Source: Minisyncoccota bacterium
GTDB lineage: Bacteria > Verrucomicrobiota > Lentisphaeria > Oligosphaerales > MVZH01
Length of the DNA: 10,214 bases
Assembly (NCBI GenBank): GCA_021734725.1
Contig: JAIPIM010000138.1
Location: 1-10,214 of the forward strand
Reading direction: 5' to 3'
A model generated the notes under the pieces. The model had not been told where the DNA came from, did not search any database, and saw only the letters and a list, made by a program, of their open reading frames with translations. A program made the translations under genes and the position numbers. This document shows positions 6,099 through 10,214 of this stretch, one piece after another; positions within the stretch are counted from its first letter, which is position 1, and every line of letters starts with the position of its first letter.

Positions 6099-8828
6099 AT
6101 GACGCGCAAAATTGTGTTGACAACGTTTTTCACCGCAATCGTGGCCGTGACCCCTTTAAGGGCGGACCGTGTTGCTTTGTTATCGTATGACGACATTTGG
6201 GCGAAAGGCGGAGCGGCGCCTGTCTACGAGCAGGACTTCTCCGAAGGGGGCCCTGCCGCACGTCCCGCTGTTCGCATATATAAGGGCGAGTCGAATGCTC
6301 CCACGTACAACGACCGCTTGGCCAATGGCGGCTACGACGGCAGCGATTGCTGGATGATCGAGGCGGAACTGCCCGCCGGCCGCTGGACCAAGATTCGGTT
6401 CCCGTTGCCTGAAACGGAGGCGGACGGAATCCACTATCGCTTTCTGTTGAAGATAGAAAGTCAGCCCGAATTCGGGCCAACGGATCTGGCGCTGGCCATC
6501 AACGAGGGAAGCCATCCGTTCGCCCATTCGGTTTACCGCCTGGAGCCGCTGGAACACGATGTCGTTAAGTCAGGACCCTGGATGACAACCATCTGGCCCA
6601 TTTGGAAAGGCCATAAGAACGAAGTACATCACGGCTGGACCCGCGTCACGGGAGACACGTCAACCTATGTCCTGAGAGGGGAAAAATGGGCGATGTTCGA
6701 GGGCATTACCGTCATGTTGATTAACCGGACCAAGCAAGCGCGACGCGTGAAATTATTCTGCGACGATATCGAAGTTGTCAGACGCCCCGTCGGGACGTCA
6801 CCGGAGATGCGTGCCTTAATGGAATCGCCGAGGCCCGTTATTGGTTACACCAGGAAACAGATTTTGAATGCGCGAGCGTATGCCGCGGAGAAGGGCGATG
6901 ATGCGGTACCCGGTTGGGTTAAGAAAAAACTGAAGTCCGCCGATGCGTGGTTGACGCGCGATATAACCGTACCGCGCATGCAGGCCGGTTATCCGACCAA
7001 GTACCGCTGCAAGGAATGCAATGCCGTCCTTCGGCCCAATCCGCCGACCGGTTATCTTTGCCCGAAATGCGGAAAGGAACACACCGGTGAGCTTTACGAT
7101 AAACTGCTTGCGTACGAACGGCATAAGGCGCTGGGAGAAGCCGTGCATGCGCTCGGTTTCGCATGGCAGTGGACGGACGATGAGCGTTATGCGCGCCGCG
7201 CGGAAGCCATACTTCTGGGGTATGCGGATGCGATTGGCGACTTTCGCCTCGGCCACAACTGGCTGGGCACGTGCTGGCTGATGGAAAACACTCTCCGCGG
7301 TTACGATTACATTTACGAGTGGTTGTCACAAGCATCGCGAGAGACAATCGATAACGATTTTCTGAACGTTATCCGCCGCCGCATCTACCATTACAATCAC
7401 CATTACCCGGAAGGGTATTCCAGGCTGCTTGAGATTTGCGGGTGGATTTCCGTATTGACCAAGGACGTCAACTGGAGCAACTATCTGTTTTTCAGCCCGG
7501 TTGGAAACCATCGGGTTCTTCTACGCTATGGCCTTACAGAAGACATGATTTCCCTGAAGGGCGCGGCGTATCACGGGGATATTGTACGTGCGCTGAATCG
7601 AGTCGGGAAGACTCTCGAAAACTGTGGCATTCGTTTTTTCGATGCGCGGGTCAAACCCGTGTACGACGTGGTGTTCAAACAGATTTTTCCAGACCGGTCA
7701 CTGCCGGCCTTCGGGCACTCGAACGTCGGTTATCCCGCGTCGATATACGACTTCGATACGGCCTATAGGTTCTACCGGGACGAGCGTTATCTCAAGTTCT
7801 GCTCCAAGCGTTTTCTTCAGGAAGCGCCGTCCTTCTTCGACATCGAGCCGCCCACCGCTCCGGAGGACCTTTATCTGCGGTCCAGTCACCTGGAAGCGCT
7901 TGGCCTCACCATGCTTCGATCCCAGCCGGACAACGATTCCGTTCTGGCACTCAGTTGGGGCGCTCCGCAACGCAACGATCCGACGCGGCTGGATTTTCAA
8001 TTGTACGGGGCGGGGGGACACCTGATCTGGAGTTCCGGAACGACCGATTACGGTAATCCACTGATGAACAGCTGGTACCAGCAATCCATCAGCCGGAATA
8101 TGATGGTTGTGGACGAAGGCACTCAGAAACCGCTGGCTGGCAAGTGCCTGTTTCTGGATACGGAGAATCCCGTACAGATTGTGGCGGCGGAACTCCGGGA
8201 TGCTTTTCCCGATACCCGCATTGTACGCGTTGGCATCCTTCTCGACAGTGGGGATGTCGCACTGGTCGATCTGTTCAGCTCACCTCGACCGCGTACGGTT
8301 GACTGGGTTTGCCACGTGCCGGGAGACATCATGTCGCCGCTGGAGTTTTCCGCCGTTGACGAGTCGCCGTTTGGCGACGAAAACGGGTACGAGATTCTCA
8401 CAAACATCACGCGTGCCAATACGGCTTCTCCCATTGTTCTGAACCTTCGCCACCAAGACAAAAGAGGAGACCGTGGAGTACGCATCACGACCGCCTCGGG
8501 GGATAACACAATCCCATTTCTGGGGCAAGGTTTCACGGGGCATTCAAACAAACCTTCTCAAGTCTGCATTCTGCGACGAAGGGAGGTAACGCAAACAGTA
8601 TACGCAACCCTTTTTCAGCCGCACCAAGGCGAAAGTGAGCCTGAAGCAGGAAACGTTGCCATTGAGACTTTTGAGATTGCCCAAGACACCATGCATGTTC
8701 ACGCGTTGACCGTGACTCTGACGGTAGCGGACGGTACGCATGTGATTACCATTCGCGAGACACCAATGGAAGGCGACGATTACGCGATGGATGTCAATGT
8801 TACGACGACGCGGAAGGGCGATCGGTAA
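6099..8828 (+). CDS. Secreted heparinase II/III-like protein (putative polysaccharide lyase 2) with zinc-ribbon module
   Basis: This 909-residue protein is a second, divergent lyase-like enzyme. A signal peptide (MTRKIVLTTFFTAIVAVTPLRA, likely cut before DRV) is followed by a jelly-roll-like domain (about 25-235, ending in LFCDDIEVVRR) that may bind carbohydrate. A zinc-ribbon-like module follows (C304, C307, C321, C324), then an alpha/alpha-toroid region (about 330-600) and a C-terminal beta-sandwich. GLTEDMISLKGAAYH, ending at Y491-H492, aligns without gaps with the Tyr-containing segment of the upstream lyase. Where heparinases have HGH this protein has RND (625-627), and where they have HNT it has RNM (666-668). 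It therefore lacks the usual metal-site histidines and could be a specialised subfamily or a non-catalytic binding protein. AGGAAG at 6081-6086 supports the ATG. It is co-directional, 30 bases after lyase 1, and is probably the last gene of the operon. Family call is reasonable; activity is uncertain. Confidence 0.75.
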   Translation: MTRKIVLTTFFTAIVAVTPLRADRVALLSYDDIWAKGGAAPVYEQDFSEGGPAARPAVRIYKGESNAPTYNDRLANGGYDGSDCWMIEAELPAGRWTKIRFPLPETEADGIHYRFLLKIESQPEFGPTDLALAINEGSHPFAHSVYRLEPLEHDVVKSGPWMTTIWPIWKGHKNEVHHGWTRVTGDTSTYVLRGEKWAMFEGITVMLINRTKQARRVKLFCDDIEVVRRPVGTSPEMRALMESPRPVIGYTRKQILNARAYAAEKGDDAVPGWVKKKLKSADAWLTRDITVPRMQAGYPTKYRCKECNAVLRPNPPTGYLCPKCGKEHTGELYDKLLAYERHKALGEAVHALGFAWQWTDDERYARRAEAILLGYADAIGDFRLGHNWLGTCWLMENTLRGYDYIYEWLSQASRETIDNDFLNVIRRRIYHYNHHYPEGYSRLLEICGWISVLTKDVNWSNYLFFSPVGNHRVLLRYGLTEDMISLKGAAYHGDIVRALNRVGKTLENCGIRFFDARVKPVYDVVFKQIFPDRSLPAFGHSNVGYPASIYDFDTAYRFYRDERYLKFCSKRFLQEAPSFFDIEPPTAPEDLYLRSSHLEALGLTMLRSQPDNDSVLALSWGAPQRNDPTRLDFQLYGAGGHLIWSSGTTDYGNPLMNSWYQQSISRNMMVVDEGTQKPLAGKCLFLDTENPVQIVAAELRDAFPDTRIVRVGILLDSGDVALVDLFSSPRPRTVDWVCHVPGDIMSPLEFSAVDESPFGDENGYEILTNITRANTASPIVLNLRHQDKRGDRGVRITTASGDNTIPFLGQGFTGHSNKPSQVCILRRREVTQTVYATLFQPHQGESEPEAGNVAIETFEIAQDTMHVHALTVTLTVADGTHVITIRETPMEGDDYAMDVNVTTTRKGDR

Positions 8829-8900
8829 GAAGGTGAAATGGAACGAGAGATAGAAGGTTCTCATGGTTAGTCTCCATTGTTTCCCCGGCTCTGTTAGGTT

Positions 8901-8954
8901 GTAACGCGGTCCTCCGGGCCGCGAACCGGCGCATTGGCAGGTCTGGAGACCCGC
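8901..8954. repeat. Dispersed 54-bp hairpin repeat, copy B
   Basis: This segment matches 2278-2331 at 48 of 54 positions without gaps. Hairpin 1 is CGCGGTCC/GGGCCGCG around TCC (8905-8923). Hairpin 2 is GCAGGTCT/AGACCCGC around GG (8937-8954) with one mismatch. One difference between the copies, in the first stem, swaps a G-C pair for a G-U pair, which keeps the stem at RNA level. Similarity to copy A continues weakly to the right (an ACTT-rich stretch, a GC-rich stretch, then CGCATACA). Unlike copy A, no flanking direct repeat is seen. Confidence 0.7.
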
Positions 8955-9067
8955 CCCACTTTTTGTGCGGGCGGCTGAAGGCCGCATACATGTTCAGCGA
9001 AGGGTTGAAAACCCTGGTCACGGGATGGTGGTCGTGACCCCGCACATGCAGCTCCCCCCTGGGGAGC
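8905..9067 (+). other. Run of consecutive hairpins before the 9110 gene
   Basis: Six or more stems follow one another: 8905-8923; 8937-8954; GCGGC/GCCGC (8971-8985); AGGGTT/AACCCT (9001-9015, perfect, GAA loop); GGTCACG/CGTGACC (9016-9039, perfect, 10-base loop); and GCTCCCC/GGGGAGC (9051-9067, perfect, CCT loop). A stronger alternative stem pairs CCGCCC-CAC (8951-8959) with GTG-C-GGGCGG (8965-8974) across a TTTTT loop. It cannot form together with the second and third stems. None is followed by a T-run, so they are not typical intrinsic terminators. They may be a structured 5' leader, a fused set of mobile repeats, or RNA-processing signals. Confidence 0.5.
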
Positions 9068-9073
9068 GAGCGT

Positions 9074-9094
9074 TCAGAACTCAGAACTCGGAAC
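9074..9094 (+). repeat. Heptad array TCRGAAC x3
   Basis: Three heptads stand in exact phase: TCAGAAC (9074-9080), TCAGAAC (9081-9087) and TCGGAAC (9088-9094). They share the TCRG start with the arrays at 1994-2021 and 2065-2085. The array ends one base before the Shine-Dalgarno sequence of the following gene, so it would lie within the 5' leader of the mRNA or overlap its promoter region. Confidence 0.6.
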
Positions 9095-9109
9095 AAAGGA
9101 GAAGAATGT

Positions 9110-10214
9110 ATGAGCCGACATGCCCTACAACTTGCAGGCGTTGTAATCTGCGTGGTTTCAACCATGGCATTCACGGGAGGAGCGGCGGACATGGACCGTA
9201 TGGCTGAAGCAATTCGAACGGAAGCGACGTTGCCGAATGCCGGACCGCAAGGCCGGCCGTTGCCGCTGGCGACAGCCTGGTGTTCCGGTACCCATGCATG
9301 GTCTGAGGGCTGGCGTCCGGTCCATCAGTTGGAGCGCATCGAGCAGGGACATTTTCTGTTGCCCTGGTTTGCGCATCCAGGCCGGGGACAGGAATTGGAC
9401 GAAAAAGCCGAGGCCGCGTTTCGCGAGTATTACGAAGCCCCCATTAAGCGCGCCGCCGAGCTGCATCTGCCGTTGACGTTTATCGCAAGCCAGTGGGAAT
9501 CGGTTCTCACGCACGGACAGTGGTTTAAACTTCCGCCCGAGCAGAACCCTCATGTCGTTACACCGGAGGGCAAGATCAAGAAGATGATGAGTCCCTTTGG
9601 ACCGATTGCTCCCTGGCGGGAGGCCGGACGTACGTTCACCGACAATACACGCATGCGCCTGTTGCAAGAGTGGTATCCCGATCCGCCGCTGGTCATTTTT
9701 CTATCGAACAACGAGCATCCGAAGTTGCGGTGGCACAAAGTCGAGACGTCCAAGCGCTACATGGACACGTACGGAGAGGGGCATGACGCCGATTTTAAGC
9801 GCAAGGTTGTTGCGGATGGATGGATCGAGCGGTATCGCGCGCTGCAGGCTGGAATGCGCGAGGGGCTCGACAATGCCAACTGGCGCCAGACCGCGAAGTT
9901 CGTAGCTTACAGCGCGGACGGACCTGAGTATTTCGGACGGTGGGGTGGGTGGGTGCATTACTCACTGCACAGTCCGGGGCGCATTTCCCCTTACCCGCTG
10001 ATGTGGGACGGTGGCAGTCCGTCGTACTACACCCACGAGTGGTGTCCGACCACGGACCACAGGACGTGGAGTCGGCAAGTCGAGTTTATGAACACCGTGT
10101 TTATGCTCGAGGACGCTTACGAATTGAATCCCGACTGGTGGTATGAATTCAGTACCTGGGACGGGCACGAATGGCCGTGGCGCAAGGAAACGCCGTCGAA
10201 AGTCATGGTGTATG
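9110..10214 (+). CDS. Secreted glycoside-hydrolase-like protein of unknown family (3' end beyond window)
   Basis: The frame is open from ATG 9110 to the window end (368 codons, no stop), so the protein is incomplete. The start is well supported by AAGGAGA at 9096-9102, seven bases before the ATG. The first 26 or so residues (MSRHALQLAGVVICVVSTMAFTGGAA) form a signal peptide, probably cut after GGA or GAA. The rest is rich in Trp, Tyr and His. It alternates hydrophobic strands with helices in a way that suggests a TIM barrel: LPLTFIASQWE, then a proline-rich loop, then PPLVIFLSNNEHPKL. The Asn-Glu pair N201-E202 at the end of a hydrophobic strand resembles the acid/base Asn-Glu of clan GH-A glycosidases. 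This is a by-eye motif match only and could be coincidence. I do not recognise a named family. Its position after two secreted lyases suggests a part in the same polysaccharide breakdown. It is likely its own transcription unit behind a structured leader. Confidence 0.75.
   Translation, partial: MSRHALQLAGVVICVVSTMAFTGGAADMDRMAEAIRTEATLPNAGPQGRPLPLATAWCSGTHAWSEGWRPVHQLERIEQGHFLLPWFAHPGRGQELDEKAEAAFREYYEAPIKRAAELHLPLTFIASQWESVLTHGQWFKLPPEQNPHVVTPEGKIKKMMSPFGPIAPWREAGRTFTDNTRMRLLQEWYPDPPLVIFLSNNEHPKLRWHKVETSKRYMDTYGEGHDADFKRKVVADGWIERYRALQAGMREGLDNANWRQTAKFVAYSADGPEYFGRWGGWVHYSLHSPGRISPYPLMWDGGSPSYYTHEWCPTTDHRTWSRQVEFMNTVFMLEDAYELNPDWWYEFSTWDGHEWPWRKETPSKVMVY

Larger units (their letters stand above)
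8829..9109. other. Structured intergenic spacer upstream of the last gene
   Basis: The first 70 bases are featureless apart from AATGGA/TCCATT, which could close a loop, and there is no hairpin followed by a T-run. From 8901 to 9067 the sequence is almost wholly hairpins, including copy B of the dispersed 54-bp repeat. A heptad array sits at 9074-9094, and AAGGAGA at 9096-9102 is the Shine-Dalgarno sequence of the gene at 9110. No coding sequence is supported. The break in spacing suggests the last gene is a separate transcription unit from the lyase operon. Confidence 0.65.

Noticed and set aside
8829..9067. Intrinsic terminator after lyase 2
   Set aside because: There are many hairpins, but none is followed by a run of T; the only T-run (8960-8964) is a loop.
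1..10214. tRNA, rRNA, integrase or insertion-sequence transposase genes
   Set aside because: No cloverleaf with CCA end, rRNA signature, transposase motif or long terminal inverted repeat was seen on either strand.

Overview
The window reads as a polysaccharide-degradation locus from a PVC-superphylum bacterium, most likely Lentisphaerota or Kiritimatiellota, less likely Verrucomicrobiota or Planctomycetota. Three things point there. There is a PEP-CTERM beta-helix surface protein. There is a stand-alone pseudopilin with an FTLIELLVV N-terminus and an H-X9-D C-terminal motif, a family hugely expanded in those phyla. And there are two large secreted heparinase II/III-like proteins. All genes are on the + strand. 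No phylogenetic test was possible, so the assignment is inference.

Layout. 1-51 may be the last codons of an upstream gene. 52-152 is a CAA-rich leader. 153-1928 encodes a secreted PEP-CTERM protein built of beta-strand (parallel beta-helix-like) repeats. 1929-2383 is a long non-coding spacer with an inverted pair of heptanucleotide arrays and copy A of a dispersed 54-bp hairpin repeat. 2384-3085 (pseudopilin), 3123-6068 (lyase 1) and 6099-8828 (lyase 2) are separated by only 37 and 30 nt with no visible terminator, so they look like one operon. 8829-9109 is a second structured spacer with copy B of the 54-bp repeat, a run of hairpins and a third heptad array. 9110 to the window end is a secreted, probably TIM-barrel glycoside-hydrolase-like protein, cut off by the window edge.

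How it may work together (inference). The lyases and the 9110 protein carry export signals and would act outside the cytoplasm, cleaving a uronate-containing, possibly sulfated, polysaccharide. The co-transcribed pseudopilin may belong to a type II secretion or type IV pilus-like apparatus, or bind the glycan. The PEP-CTERM protein would be anchored by an exosortase encoded elsewhere. 

The most notable points are: (1) a zinc-ribbon-like four-cysteine module placed the same way in both lyases; (2) apparent loss in both lyases of histidines that bind zinc or act in catalysis in characterised heparinases; (3) intergenic TCRGNNN heptad arrays plus an 89% identical 54-bp two-hairpin repeat that recurs at transcription-unit boundaries; and (4) mutually exclusive hairpins upstream of the last gene. 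All alignments were made by eye.
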